Source of the DNA: Kutzneria sp. CA-103260
Lineage (GTDB): Bacteria > Actinomycetota > Actinomycetes > Mycobacteriales > Pseudonocardiaceae
Assembly: GCF_018263855.1 (NCBI RefSeq)
Contig: NZ_CP073318.1
Coordinates: 1,798,001-1,862,000, forward strand
Direction of reading: 5' to 3'
DNA length: 64,000 bases
Below the pieces are notes generated by a model. That model saw nothing but the letters and a program-made list of their open reading frames with translations. It was not told the DNA's origin and searched no databases. The position numbers and the translations under genes were made by a program. Position 1 is the first letter of the stretch, and the number at the start of each line of letters is the position of its first letter. This document shows, in pieces, positions 16,590 through 27,962 of the stretch.

Positions 16590-18731
16590 ATGGCGTTGAA
16601 CGGTCCCATTCTGGACGACCGCTCGTACCAGCAGCTGCGCGACGAGCTGGTCAAGCGCATCCCGGTCTACGCCCCGGAGTGGACCAACCACAACGAGAGC
16701 GACCCGGGCATCGCGCTGCTGGAGCTGTTCGCGTACCTGGGGGAGGCCCTGCTCTTCCGCTTCAACCAGATCCCGGACACGACGAGGATCGAGTTCCTGC
16801 GCATGCTGGGCGTGCAGCCCCGCACGGCCCGGTCGGCGACGGTCCTGCTGGCGGCGGACACGGACGTGGCGGCGGGGGTGCAGGTGCTCAAGGCCACGGA
16901 GGCGAAGGCGGGCGCGCTGTCGTTCGAGACGCAGGACGAGGTGTACGCCTGGCCGCTGGACTCGGTGGCGGTGGGCAAGGCCCCGATCACCCAGGCGGCG
17001 ACGGCGGCGGAGCGGGAGCGCCGGGCGGATGCGTTGGCGAGGGCGAGGATTCCGTTCGCGGAAGCCGCAGGCGCGACGTTCTACGAGACGGTAGCGGTGC
17101 CGGCGGATCCGCTGGCACCGGACGCGGTGTCATTGGAAGTAAGCTCCACAGTGGACGGCTCGCTGTGGATTGCGTTGCTGGGACGGAAGACCACGGATCT
17201 CCAGCAGTTGGCCGGTCATACTCTCTTTGTTGGCGTGGCCTTCGATCAGGCGATCACGTCGTTCACCCTGTCGCCACTCCAGCCCAAGGACTTCCAGCTT
17301 GGCGAGCGGAACACGGCCCCGCCGCCGATGATCTGGCAGCTGTGGAATCCGCCCACACCGCAAGGGAAAGCGTCGTTCACGAACCTGCGCGTGCTGGGCG
17401 ACACGACGGCCGGCCTGGTCGAGGACGGCGTGGTCAAGCTGGAGCTGCCCAAGCCGATGCCGGTGCTCACCCCTGGCAGTCAGGGCAAGGGGGACGCGGA
17501 CAGCCCGCCCCCGCTCAATGACGAGAAGCAGGCGGCGCTGGTGGTGGCCTGGCTGCGAGTCAGCCGCCCGGCGACGGCGGCGGACGGCATCGGCCGGGTG
17601 CGCTGGGTCGGCCTGAACGCGGTGTCGGCGGTGCAGGCCCGGACGGCGACGCCGGAACTGCTGGGCACCGGCACGGGCGATCCCGGCCAGCAGTACCGGC
17701 TCACTCAGCGACCGGTGCTGGCCGACACGGTCCAGCTCCAGGTGGAGGAGGCCGACGGCTGGCACGACTGGACCGAGGTCGAGGACTTCATCGCCAGCAC
17801 CCCGGACGACCGACCGTTCACAGTGGACCTGACGGCCGGCACGGTGACGTTCAACGGACCGCGCCTTCCTCAGCAGGGGCAACGGATCCGGGTGCTGAGC
17901 TATCGCTACGGCGGCGGCGTGGCCGGCAACGTGCCGGCGAAGTCGATCACCGCGGTGGGCGGGGTCAAGGCGAGCAACCCGCTGCCGGCGATGGGCGGCG
18001 CGGACGCGGCCACGCTGACCGAGGCGATGGACAGCGTGCCGGGCCAGGTGCACCGCCGGGACCGCGCCGTCGTCGCCGAGGATTTCCGTGAGCTGGCCGG
18101 GGAAGTCACCGGCGTGGCCCGGGCCGAGGCGCTGCCGCTGCTGCACCCGGACAACCCACAGGTGCCGGCGGCGGGCGTGGTCAGCATGGTGATCTTCCCG
18201 ACCGAGGACCTGCGGGCGCCGGACGCGCCGCTGCCGGACAAGGGCCTGCTGAGCCGGGTAGCGGCCTACCTCGACGCCCGCCGGCTGCTCACCACCGAGC
18301 TCTACGTGATCCCGCCGACCTACGTCAAGATCGCGGTCTCCATCGGCGTGCACGTCCACGACGGCTTCCAGGTGGACGCGGTCCGCCGCTGGGCCGAGCT
18401 GATCGTGCGGCAGTTCCTCGCCCCGGTGCCGCCCTACGGCCCCGACGGCAACGGCTGGCCGCTGGGCCGCACGATCCGCGCGGCCGAGCTCCAGGCGGTC
18501 GCGGTGCAGGTCGACGGCGTGGACTACCTGGAGAACCTGATCCTCGCCACCCAGCAGGACAACGGCGACTTCGTCGTTCCGCCTTCGGGCACGGTCGCGT
18601 TGCAGCCGTGGGAAGTCCCGCAGATCGTCGACATCACGGTGGTCGAGGGCCAGCCGCTCGACCCGGGCCAGGCGTACACGCCACCGCCGCCGACCTCGGT
18701 GGTCGTGCCGGTGCCGCCCGAGGTGTGCTGA
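16590..18731 (+). CDS. eCIS baseplate protein, gp6/baseplate J family
   Basis: A 713-aa protein with the baseplate J pattern. The N-terminus holds DDRSYQQLRDELVKRIPVYA, PEWTNHNESDPGIALLELFA, and YLGEALLFRFNQIPDTTRIE, characteristic of the wedge protein that forms the dimeric arms around the hub. Later the J core is visible (PGQVHRRDRAVVAEDFRELA, VARAEALPLL, LPDKGLLSRVAAYLDARRLL, TTELYVIPPTYVKIAVSIGV). The length fits eCIS Pvc11-type proteins, which are longer than phage P2 J because of a middle beta-rich insert. GGAGG precedes the ATG. Stop and next start overlap by one base (TGATG). Confidence 0.92.
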   Translation: MALNGPILDDRSYQQLRDELVKRIPVYAPEWTNHNESDPGIALLELFAYLGEALLFRFNQIPDTTRIEFLRMLGVQPRTARSATVLLAADTDVAAGVQVLKATEAKAGALSFETQDEVYAWPLDSVAVGKAPITQAATAAERERRADALARARIPFAEAAGATFYETVAVPADPLAPDAVSLEVSSTVDGSLWIALLGRKTTDLQQLAGHTLFVGVAFDQAITSFTLSPLQPKDFQLGERNTAPPPMIWQLWNPPTPQGKASFTNLRVLGDTTAGLVEDGVVKLELPKPMPVLTPGSQGKGDADSPPPLNDEKQAALVVAWLRVSRPATAADGIGRVRWVGLNAVSAVQARTATPELLGTGTGDPGQQYRLTQRPVLADTVQLQVEEADGWHDWTEVEDFIASTPDDRPFTVDLTAGTVTFNGPRLPQQGQRIRVLSYRYGGGVAGNVPAKSITAVGGVKASNPLPAMGGADAATLTEAMDSVPGQVHRRDRAVVAEDFRELAGEVTGVARAEALPLLHPDNPQVPAAGVVSMVIFPTEDLRAPDAPLPDKGLLSRVAAYLDARRLLTTELYVIPPTYVKIAVSIGVHVHDGFQVDAVRRWAELIVRQFLAPVPPYGPDGNGWPLGRTIRAAELQAVAVQVDGVDYLENLILATQQDNGDFVVPPSGTVALQPWEVPQIVDITVVEGQPLDPGQAYTPPPPTSVVVPVPPEVC

Positions 18732-20761
18732 TGGACGGCGACCGCGGTTACAGCCAGGTGGTGCAGCCGGAGCAGTGGCTGCGCTGCCAGTTCGACCACA
18801 CCGTCCTGGTCCCGAACGAGGGCGTCACTCTGCAGTGGACGGACGACACGCCGAAGCCGGTCGGCCCGCGCGGCTACACGCCGGCCGGTCTGGCGTTCGA
18901 CCGCTGGTGCCGGGCCTACCGGTCGCGGCCGGACCAGGGCCTGGTCCAGGTGATCCCCAGCGGGTACAACACCTCGCCAAGTCCGGGGCCGGGCGTCCTG
19001 CGTCGACCGCTCGGCGTTGCCATCGACGACGCGCAACGGCTGTACATTGCCGAATCGGTGGCGAACACGGTGCACGTGGTCGACCTGGTGGCCCGGCGAC
19101 TGCTGCGCAAGGTCCCGCTGCAATGCCAGCAGCCCGTTGACATCGCGGCGAAGTGCTGCGGAGTGATCGTGCTGCTGCACAACCCGATCGGGTTGGTGGT
19201 GCTGGAAGGCCGCCGCGGACCGAAGCCCGGACCCGAGCTCGTCGCGCCGGACTGCACCAAAGGCCTGGTGCCGCAGCGGATTGCCATGTCCAAGCAGGGG
19301 CTGCTGGTGCTGTGGCGTCATCCGTGGACGTCACGCGCAGTCGTGTCCACAGTGGAGGGGAAGATCCTCCTGGAGGTGCCGGACGCCACCGACCTCGACG
19401 TCACCGCTGACGGCACGATCGTCGTCGCCCGTCAGACCGGCCAGTCCCTGCGCCGGTTCTCGCCGGTCGGTAAGGACTGGCTGGAACTGGAACCGCTGGG
19501 GGCGCCGGACTATGACGGCGCGGCCATCGCCGTGGCGCCGACCGGGCGGATCGCTTTCACGACACCGGACGGCATCGGTTGGACGACGGGCTCGACCGCC
19601 GTCCACGACACCGATGGCGCGCTGATCACCTACCGGCTGGACAGCGGCGTCTACCGAAACCGGTGGGGCCGGCTGTTCCTGGACGGGTGCATCCCGACCG
19701 GCGCCGGCCTGGGCGTGCAGTTCCTGACCAGCGACGACGACAACGCACCGGATCCGGAGCAGCTCTGGTCGGCGCAACCGATGCCGTTGTTCCGTCGGCC
19801 CACCGGCCGTGAGACGCCGTGGGCGCAGATCGCGGCGGACGACACCTTCGAGACATATGAGGCTCCGGTGTCCGCGCCGCCCGGCCGCTACCTGTGGATC
19901 GGGTTGACCTTCAGCGGAACCCACCGCGTGAGCCCCACTGTTCGGGCGATGCGGGTGGAACGGCCGGGCCATCAGTTGCTCACCCAGCTGCCGCGGATCT
20001 TCTCCCGGGACGAGGGTGACGCCGACTTCCTCCAGCGTTTCCTCGACCCGGCCGAGGGGCTGCTGCACGAGATGGACATGCGGGCCGCCCAGCGGGCGAT
20101 CCTGCTGGACCCGGCCGCGACACCGCAGGAGGCGCTGTCCTGGCTGGCCGGCTTCGCCGGGCTGGTGCTGGACCGCCGCTGGCCGGAGACGGCTCGACGA
20201 CAGCTGATCGCGGAGGCGTACCCGCTGTTCAGCCGGCGCGGCACGAAGGCCGCGCTGACCAGGATCTTGTCGATATACCTGGGATACGAGCCGGCGATCG
20301 TGGAGCGCTGGCAGCTGCGCGGCCCCGGCGGCGCGGTGCTGGGCGACCGCCCGGGCAGCCGGCCCGCGCCGGCGGTCGGTGGCGCACCACCGGCGCTCGG
20401 CGAGTTCACGCTGGGCGTCGGCGGTGCCGAGCCGACCGAGGACACGTTCGTGCAGACGGCGCACCAGTTCACCGTGCTGATCCCGAACACGTTGACGTCC
20501 GAACAACTCGCGGTGGTCAAGGGAATTCTCGACGATCACCGGCCCGCGCACACCCGCTACGAGCTGTGCGAGCTCGGCAACGGCATGCGGATCGGCCGGC
20601 AGGCGCTGGTCCGGCTCACCGCGTTCGTCGGCCCGGGGGCCCAGTTCACGCCGGCGGTCGTCGGATACACCCTGGTCGGCGGCGACGGCGTGGTCGGTGT
20701 GCCGGCGATCGGCTCGACCGTGGGCGACACCACGGTCGCGGGCAAGGTGAGGGTCGGATGA
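18731..20761 (+). CDS. eCIS tail protein I-like with N-terminal beta-propeller
   Basis: A 676-aa protein. Residues about 85-330 contain NHL/beta-propeller-like repeats (RRPLGVAIDDAQRLYIAESV, ANTVHVVDLVARRLL, DLDVTADGTIVVARQTGQSL). Residues about 415-640 match the phage tail P2 I-type domain of Pvc12-like proteins (LLTQLPRIFSRDEGDADFLQ, RFLDPAEGLLHEMD, ALSWLAGFAGLVLDRRWPE, LFSRRGTKAALTRILSIYLG, FTVLIPNTLTSEQLAVVKGI). The C-terminal I domain joins the wedge, while the propeller presumably faces outward as a binding or structural decoration. It overlaps gpJ upstream and the next gene by 4 bp. Confidence 0.88.
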   Translation: MDGDRGYSQVVQPEQWLRCQFDHTVLVPNEGVTLQWTDDTPKPVGPRGYTPAGLAFDRWCRAYRSRPDQGLVQVIPSGYNTSPSPGPGVLRRPLGVAIDDAQRLYIAESVANTVHVVDLVARRLLRKVPLQCQQPVDIAAKCCGVIVLLHNPIGLVVLEGRRGPKPGPELVAPDCTKGLVPQRIAMSKQGLLVLWRHPWTSRAVVSTVEGKILLEVPDATDLDVTADGTIVVARQTGQSLRRFSPVGKDWLELEPLGAPDYDGAAIAVAPTGRIAFTTPDGIGWTTGSTAVHDTDGALITYRLDSGVYRNRWGRLFLDGCIPTGAGLGVQFLTSDDDNAPDPEQLWSAQPMPLFRRPTGRETPWAQIAADDTFETYEAPVSAPPGRYLWIGLTFSGTHRVSPTVRAMRVERPGHQLLTQLPRIFSRDEGDADFLQRFLDPAEGLLHEMDMRAAQRAILLDPAATPQEALSWLAGFAGLVLDRRWPETARRQLIAEAYPLFSRRGTKAALTRILSIYLGYEPAIVERWQLRGPGGAVLGDRPGSRPAPAVGGAPPALGEFTLGVGGAEPTEDTFVQTAHQFTVLIPNTLTSEQLAVVKGILDDHRPAHTRYELCELGNGMRIGRQALVRLTAFVGPGAQFTPAVVGYTLVGGDGVVGVPAIGSTVGDTTVAGKVRVG

Positions 20762-22219
20762 CCACGCTGACGATCGACCGCCTGTCCAGCACCACACTCG
20801 GCGGTGACGACCAGATCGCGCGCCGGACTGAGCAGCTGCTGACCGAGGTCGCCGAGCGTCGACTGGACACGGCGCTGGACGCCGCCGGCCTGCCAGCGGG
20901 ACTGTGGTGTGTCGAACGGCTGACCGTGGTGGTGGCGCTGGACTTCAGCCGTCCCGACGGTGAGTTGGCCGACACCTGGGCGGCGGCCGTCGTCGAGGTG
21001 CTGCGGTCCGCGCTGGGCAGCGAGGCGGTGATCAGCGCCGACACCGCGAACGCCTTGATCCGGCAGGTCCGCGTCGGGCCGGGGTCGGCCGGACAGAGTC
21101 GCTTGGCGGACAACCGCGCCCCGGTCACGGTCGTGCACTTCGCCAGCGAGCTGCGGGCCCTGGCCGATTTGATCGCCAGCGTCGGTCTCGGCCGGTTGCG
21201 TCACGCGTGGGCGTGGCGGCAGGTGGGCCTGTTGAGCTCGGGTGATCCCGATCCGGCCCACTCGCCGACCGCGGCGATCATCGCCGCGGCCCGCCGTTTC
21301 CCGCAGCACCTGGTGGCAGCATTGTCCCGCGCCGTAAGGGAAGTAGGGCTGGCCCCGCTGACCAGGGCCCTCGGCACCCAAGGCTGGACCGCCCTGGCGA
21401 CATTGGTATGGGAATCAATCGGCAGTTTCACGCCGTCGGTCTTCACTGACACCAATGCGTCCACGCGGCCTGGGCCCGCAGCGGTAGTCGAAGCCGTCAC
21501 CGCTGATCAGGCGCTTGTGATGATGTTGCACCGCCACTCGACGTTCGCGGCACAGCTGAACGCCAGCCGCCTGCGCCCAAACCGGGAAACGCTGGTGGCG
21601 CTGGCAGTTTTGAGCGTCGCCGAGCGGGATCCGGCTGCACTGGCCCGAGCCGACGCGTCACGGATCGTGGCGCAGGTCGCAGGGTTGCTGGGCACCTCGG
21701 CTGCGACCGACGAGCCGGTATCGCTCGACGAGCCGGCCACGGTCTGGTCAACGGCGTGGGCAGGCTTGCCGTTTTTCCTGGCCATGGCGGAAGAAGCCGG
21801 CATTCCGGAGTTGCTGGCCGATGATCCCGTGCTGGCGGGCCGGCCGCTGAGGTGGATCATGCACGCCCTGGCGCAGCGGCTTGTGCCGCTGTCCGAGGAC
21901 GACCCGGCCGCCTTCGTGCTGGCTGGCCTACATCCGTCCGAGCCGTTGCCCGATGAGAAAGCACCGACGGAAAAAGAAATGCGCAGCCTGCGTGAGCACG
22001 CGGCCCGCTGGTCCAAGGTTGTCGCGCACAGGCTCGGCCGTGAGGACGAGATGCCGGCAACGCTGGAACTGGCCCAGCGGCACGGTGTCGTCGAGGGCGA
22101 GCCAGGCCTGTTGGAAGTGGTCCTGCGGCTGGACGAGGTTGACATCGAGGTGCGCCGCGCCGGCCTGGACATCGATCCCGGCTGGCTGCCGTGGCTCGGG
22201 GCGATCGTGAGGTACCGCT

Positions 22220-22227
<8 letters not shown>
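20758..22227 (+). CDS. eCIS tape-measure-like protein (CIS_TMP/Pvc14-type)
   Basis: A 489-aa protein. The N-terminal segment ARRTEQLLTEVAERRLDTAL followed by CVERLTVVVALDFSRPDGEL resembles the start of the contractile injection system tape measure family, and the C-terminus LLEVVLRLDEVDIEVRRAGL, WLPWLGAIVRYRY matches its conserved ending. The middle is alanine-rich and helical with variable repeats, as expected for a ruler that sets tube length. Positioned between tail protein I and the AAA ATPase, as Pvc14 is. The assignment rests on end-region likeness and synteny; an eCIS assembly helper is the alternative. Confidence 0.75.
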
Positions 22228-24150
<1,923 letters not shown>

Positions 24151-24154
<4 letters not shown>

Positions 24155-25443
24155 CGACCTGTGACGACACCGCGGCGCCGTGCCAGTCGTGCTCCGAGTC
24201 CGACCTGCCGGTGAACCCGTTCAGTGCGCTGCGGGTTGCCTTCGGCATGCTGCTCGGGGAGGACGACTTCCGTACCATGATGGGAAATCCGCGCGGCAAG
24301 CAGATGCTGCACGCGGCGTGGCTGCACGGCAGCGGGGTGGCCTGGGGCTACCAGGTGGCGCTGGGCGGCGAGTACGGGCTGAGCGTGTCGCCGGGCCTGG
24401 CCGTGGACGGCCACGGGCGGGAGCTGTTCGCGGAGACGAGCCTGTGCCTGAACCTGATGGACTGGGTGACCGCACAGAAGCCCACCAGCGACACCATCAC
24501 GGCGACCCTGGTGGCTGATTTCGCCTGCGTGCCAACATCGTTGGTGCCGACGCTGGCCGATCCGTGCGACGTCACGCGCAAGCACGACGACTACTCGCGC
24601 GTGCTGGAGACCGTCCGGCTCAGCCTGCGACCTGACGACGGGACGTCACCACCGCCGACCTATCGGCGGCTGCGGGTGCTGTTCGGGCTGCTCGCACCCG
24701 GAACCGACCAGGCGAGCCTGGATGCGCTGGCGGCGATCGAAGCCGTCATGTCGGCGCCGGAAGGCAACCGGGCCCAGGTGCTGCTGGCCCAGTTCCGCCA
24801 GCTGGCCGCCGCCGACGCGGCCGAACTCAAGCCGGCGGCCGAAGCCGGTGTCGAAGGGCTCTCGCTGTTCCCGGCGACCGACGAGAAGTCCGGCGTGGTG
24901 CTGGCGCGACTGGTGATCAAGCAGCACGAGGTGTCGGGCGCCATCCAGATCGACGACGTGGCCATCGACTCGTCGGCGCGCACGACACTGCTGCCGACCT
25001 CGGTGATCCAGGAGCTCGCGGCCGGCACGGCGCCGAGCCTGTTCGGCACGGAGGGCACTCCGGACTACGGCGGCCCGAGGGTGCTGCCGGACAGTCTGAA
25101 TTGGACGGACGACCGGACCCTGGAGTTCCGGGTGACGGCCCCGGTCAACGCCCGGTCGCTGCGGCGGGCGGTGCGGATCACCTCGCTGTCGCCGGACCGT
25201 GGGTGGGCCGACGACGACGTGGACACCATCGAAGTGCGCGACGGCGGCACGACCGTCGTGGTGCGGCTGGCCGACCAGCTGGCCAACGACACCGGCCGGC
25301 TGATCGTGCGGGGCACCGGCCCTGAGCCGGCGTTCGGGGTGGCTCCCGCGGTGCCGCTGGCCGGTGTGGCCGGCGGACCGCCCGCCGGCAAGGACGACGG
25401 CCGCGACGCCGTGATCATGTTCCCGAGGAGGCCCAGGCCATGA
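24151..25443 (+). CDS. Terminal eCIS protein A, unknown function
   Basis: A 430-aa protein coupled to the ATPase gene by ATGA. It begins with a Cys motif (CDDTAAPCQSC), then NPFSALRVAFGMLLGEDDFR and a beta-rich element VSPGLAVDGHGREL that recurs as VTPGLAIDHNGMPL in the next gene. The same two genes share an N-terminal helical block ending in a GYxxxL motif (AWGYQVALGG versus VYGYDLTLTA), so they are diverged paralogues. The C-terminal part is a beta-sandwich-like segment (DRTLEFRVTAPVNARSLRRA). No catalytic motif is seen. A baseplate-peripheral or fibre-support role is likely from position only. Confidence 0.72.
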
Positions 25444-27062
25444 CGAACCCGTTTGTCGACCTGTCGGGCGGCGTCACGCGGCTCAACGCCCAGGACGGGC
25501 TGTTCCTGCGGGCGCAGCATCTCAACGAGATGGAGGACTACGCCAAGGCGCTGGCCACCCTGGCGGCGCGGGGCGGCGGTCCGGGTGTGGTGTACGGCTA
25601 CGACCTGACGCTGACTGCCTCGACGCTCCAGGTCACGCCAGGCCTGGCAATCGACCACAACGGCATGCCGCTGGTGTCGGACGCGGTCGGGACCCTGGAC
25701 CTGTCGCACCTGTCGCCGGCGGGCAACACGTACTGGCGCATCGAGCTGGTCCCCGGCACTGCGGTGGCCAGCGGGGACGAGAACGTCTACGGCTCGGCGT
25801 GCGACGACGCCTGCAACGGCGGCACCATCCGGTCCAACCTCACCGAGGGGGCCCGGGTGCAGTTGTCGCCGGTCGTGCTCGGCGGCCTCGACGGCCAACT
25901 GGTCATGGACCAGCGCAACTGGCTGGCCTCGCAGTACTTCGAGGCCGAGCGGACGGGCAGCGGGCCATGGCTGCGCTCGGCCGAACGCCTGGACGACCAC
26001 CCGTGGCAGACCGGCACGCCGCAGCCGACCGACCAGAACGTGGTGCCGCTGGGGGTGGTGTGGCGGGGCACCGGCGGTTTGCAGCTGGACCAGTGGATCG
26101 CCCGGCGGGAACTGGTGGAGGCGCCGGCCCGGCGGCTGTGGCAGTCCCGGCTGGGCATGCGGCCGGATTCGGTGTTCCTGGCCCAGATCTGCCAGTTCCA
26201 GGCCCAGCTGGCCGGGGTGGTGGCCACCGCCGTGCCGGCCTCGTCGATCGCCGAGGTCGTGCAGTGGTTGGGCGCGGCCCGGGACGGCGTCACCCGGCAC
26301 GACGAGACCGCGCCGGTGGAGCTGCTGACCTCGGCGATCAGCGCGCTCAGCGGGCCCGCGCCGGCCGACGCCGGGCCGCTGACGTTGGTGGATCAGGGAA
26401 TCAACGAGCTGCCGCCGGCCGGCTACCTGCCGCTGACCGCGTCGGACACCGGGGTGGAGCAGACGGTCCGCAACCTGTTCGGAAAATCCGCTGTGGAGCT
26501 TGGCTTCACCTACTGTTCGCCGGATTTCGTGGCCGAGCACGTGCAGCGGGCGCAGCACCGGGACCGAATCTCGTTGCCGGATCCGGTTCCGGTCGAGGTG
26601 TTCGTGCCCGAGGGCGGCGACCTGGGCTGGGTCGCGTTCACGCGGGGCAGCCGACGCAGCAGCCGCGACACGTCCAGCGGCGGCGACGTGGTTCCGGTGT
26701 ACCACACCACTGCGGGTTCCGGGGTGAGCCCGAGCCAGGCCGCGACCGGCGTGGTCGGCAGCCTGGTGCGGCCGATCGGCACCGCGCGCTTCCCCGTCAA
26801 CGCGTGGGCGTCGCCGGAAGCCGGTGTGTACCAGAGTGTCCAGCAGATCATCCGGGACACGAGGACCGACCAGAACATGGAGATCACGGTGGTGGGGGTG
26901 GCGCGCAGCGAGGACCGGCTGCCGCTGGCCGCGGCGCGGGCCACGCTGCTGGGCACCTCGTTCACGCCGAATCCTCAGATGCCGGAGATCCATGCCGTGC
27001 TGGGCCCGGTCGAGGCGATCGTGGTGGTGGTCTCGGCTACTGCCCCTTCGGGAACCGCTTGA
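25440..27062 (+). CDS. Terminal eCIS protein B, possible fibre-related paralogue
   Basis: A 540-aa protein, last of the rightward eCIS block and coupled to protein A (ATGA). It starts FVDLSGGVTRLNAQDGLFLR, followed by AQHLNEMEDYAKALATLAAR and the shared element VTPGLAIDHNGMPLVSDAVG. The remainder is mixed alpha/beta with a Thr/Ser/Gly-rich C-terminal half (about residues 330-500). It has no recognisable phage tail fibre repeat or chaperone. Its place, where PVC-like loci encode the fibre (Pvc13 zone or the payload region), makes a receptor-binding or fibre-base function possible. It ends 77 bp before a SARP-like gene and I see no strong terminator in between. Confidence 0.7.
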   Translation: MTNPFVDLSGGVTRLNAQDGLFLRAQHLNEMEDYAKALATLAARGGGPGVVYGYDLTLTASTLQVTPGLAIDHNGMPLVSDAVGTLDLSHLSPAGNTYWRIELVPGTAVASGDENVYGSACDDACNGGTIRSNLTEGARVQLSPVVLGGLDGQLVMDQRNWLASQYFEAERTGSGPWLRSAERLDDHPWQTGTPQPTDQNVVPLGVVWRGTGGLQLDQWIARRELVEAPARRLWQSRLGMRPDSVFLAQICQFQAQLAGVVATAVPASSIAEVVQWLGAARDGVTRHDETAPVELLTSAISALSGPAPADAGPLTLVDQGINELPPAGYLPLTASDTGVEQTVRNLFGKSAVELGFTYCSPDFVAEHVQRAQHRDRISLPDPVPVEVFVPEGGDLGWVAFTRGSRRSSRDTSSGGDVVPVYHTTAGSGVSPSQAATGVVGSLVRPIGTARFPVNAWASPEAGVYQSVQQIIRDTRTDQNMEITVVGVARSEDRLPLAAARATLLGTSFTPNPQMPEIHAVLGPVEAIVVVVSATAPSGTA

Positions 27063-27120
27063 TGACAAGGACGTGACGTGGTCTTCCTAGACTCTCCGCC
27101 ATAGGTCGTAAAACGGGGGC

Positions 27121-27136
27121 GATCTCGGGGGAGATC
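27121..27136 (+). promoter_or_regulatory. Small hairpin overlapping the ribosome site of the regulator gene
   Basis: GATCTC-GGGG-GAGATC is a perfect 6-bp stem with a GGGG loop that ends 3 nt before ATG 27140. The ribosome-binding purines GGGGGAGA are inside the loop and 3' arm, so folding would hide them. This is a possible translational brake on the SARP-like gene; the stem is short, so the effect may be weak. Confidence 0.45.
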
Positions 27137-27139
27137 TCG

Positions 27140-27862
27140 ATGACCACGTTCAGTCCACTGTTCAACGCCGCCCATCCGGCCGTGCACCTCTTCCGGGGTC
27201 CGTACGTCACGGTCGGCGGGCATCGTCACGAAGTGCCGGAGGGCAGCAAACGACTACTCATGTTCGTCGCACTGCATCGACAGAGAATGGCGCGCAAGCA
27301 CGTCGCCGGCGCGCTCTGGCCCGACACCGACGAGGGCCGGGCCGCCGGCAACCTGCGCTCCACGCTCTGGCGGCTGCGCGGTGCGGGCATCGACCTGATC
27401 GAGGCCGACAAGTGGTCCCTGGCGCTGCGTGAGGACGTGCTGGTCGACGTCGAACTGGTCGGCGACTGGGCGGCCCGGCTGATCGCCCGCAGCGCCGGCG
27501 CCGAGGACCTCAAGCTGTCGCCGTGGTGGCCGGACGCCCTGGACCTGCTGCCCGGCTGGTACGACGACTGGGCGCTGTCCGCGCGGGAACGCCTCCGCCA
27601 GCGCACATTGCACGCGTTGGAGGAGCTCAGCCGGCGGCTGACCGCCGTCGGCCGGTGCGCCGAGGCCGTGGAGGCGGCGATGACCGCCGTGATCGCCGAG
27701 CCGTTGCGGGAGAGCGCGCAACGGGCGCTGATCGAGGCCCATCTGGCCGAGGGCAACCTGATCGAGGCCCGCCGCGGCTACGAGGTGTACCGGGACCTGC
27801 TCGACCGGGAACTCGGCGTGGCCCCGGGGCACGAGCTGTTCACCCGGGTCCACGCTGCCTGA
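27140..27862 (+). CDS. Small SARP/BTAD-like transcriptional regulator (right border of eCIS)
   Basis: A 240-aa paralogue of the two leftward regulators at the other end of the locus. Shared blocks include the winged-helix part (KHVAGALWPDTDEGRAAGNL, RSTLWRLRG) and the BTAD part (LDLLPGWYDDWALSARERLR, EPLRESAQRALIEAHLAEGN, YRDLLDRELGVAPGHELF). The latter corresponds to LLPGWGEDWVRIERERL and APLRESAHRAVIAVHLAQGD in the 157-831 gene. The short SARP form lacks NB-ARC and TPR parts. It is co-directional with and close behind the eCIS operon. A role in switching on the injection system during development or stress is plausible from context and is not shown by the sequence. Confidence 0.85.
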   Translation: MTTFSPLFNAAHPAVHLFRGPYVTVGGHRHEVPEGSKRLLMFVALHRQRMARKHVAGALWPDTDEGRAAGNLRSTLWRLRGAGIDLIEADKWSLALREDVLVDVELVGDWAARLIARSAGAEDLKLSPWWPDALDLLPGWYDDWALSARERLRQRTLHALEELSRRLTAVGRCAEAVEAAMTAVIAEPLRESAQRALIEAHLAEGNLIEARRGYEVYRDLLDRELGVAPGHELFTRVHAA

Positions 27863-27962
27863 CCGGGCAGTCGGGGCTGCCCTGACGACGGGATCGAAGG
27901 CCACCGCCGACGCCGCGGAATCGGCTATGGTCGGAAGCCGGAGGACCGTCGTCAGGGGGATC

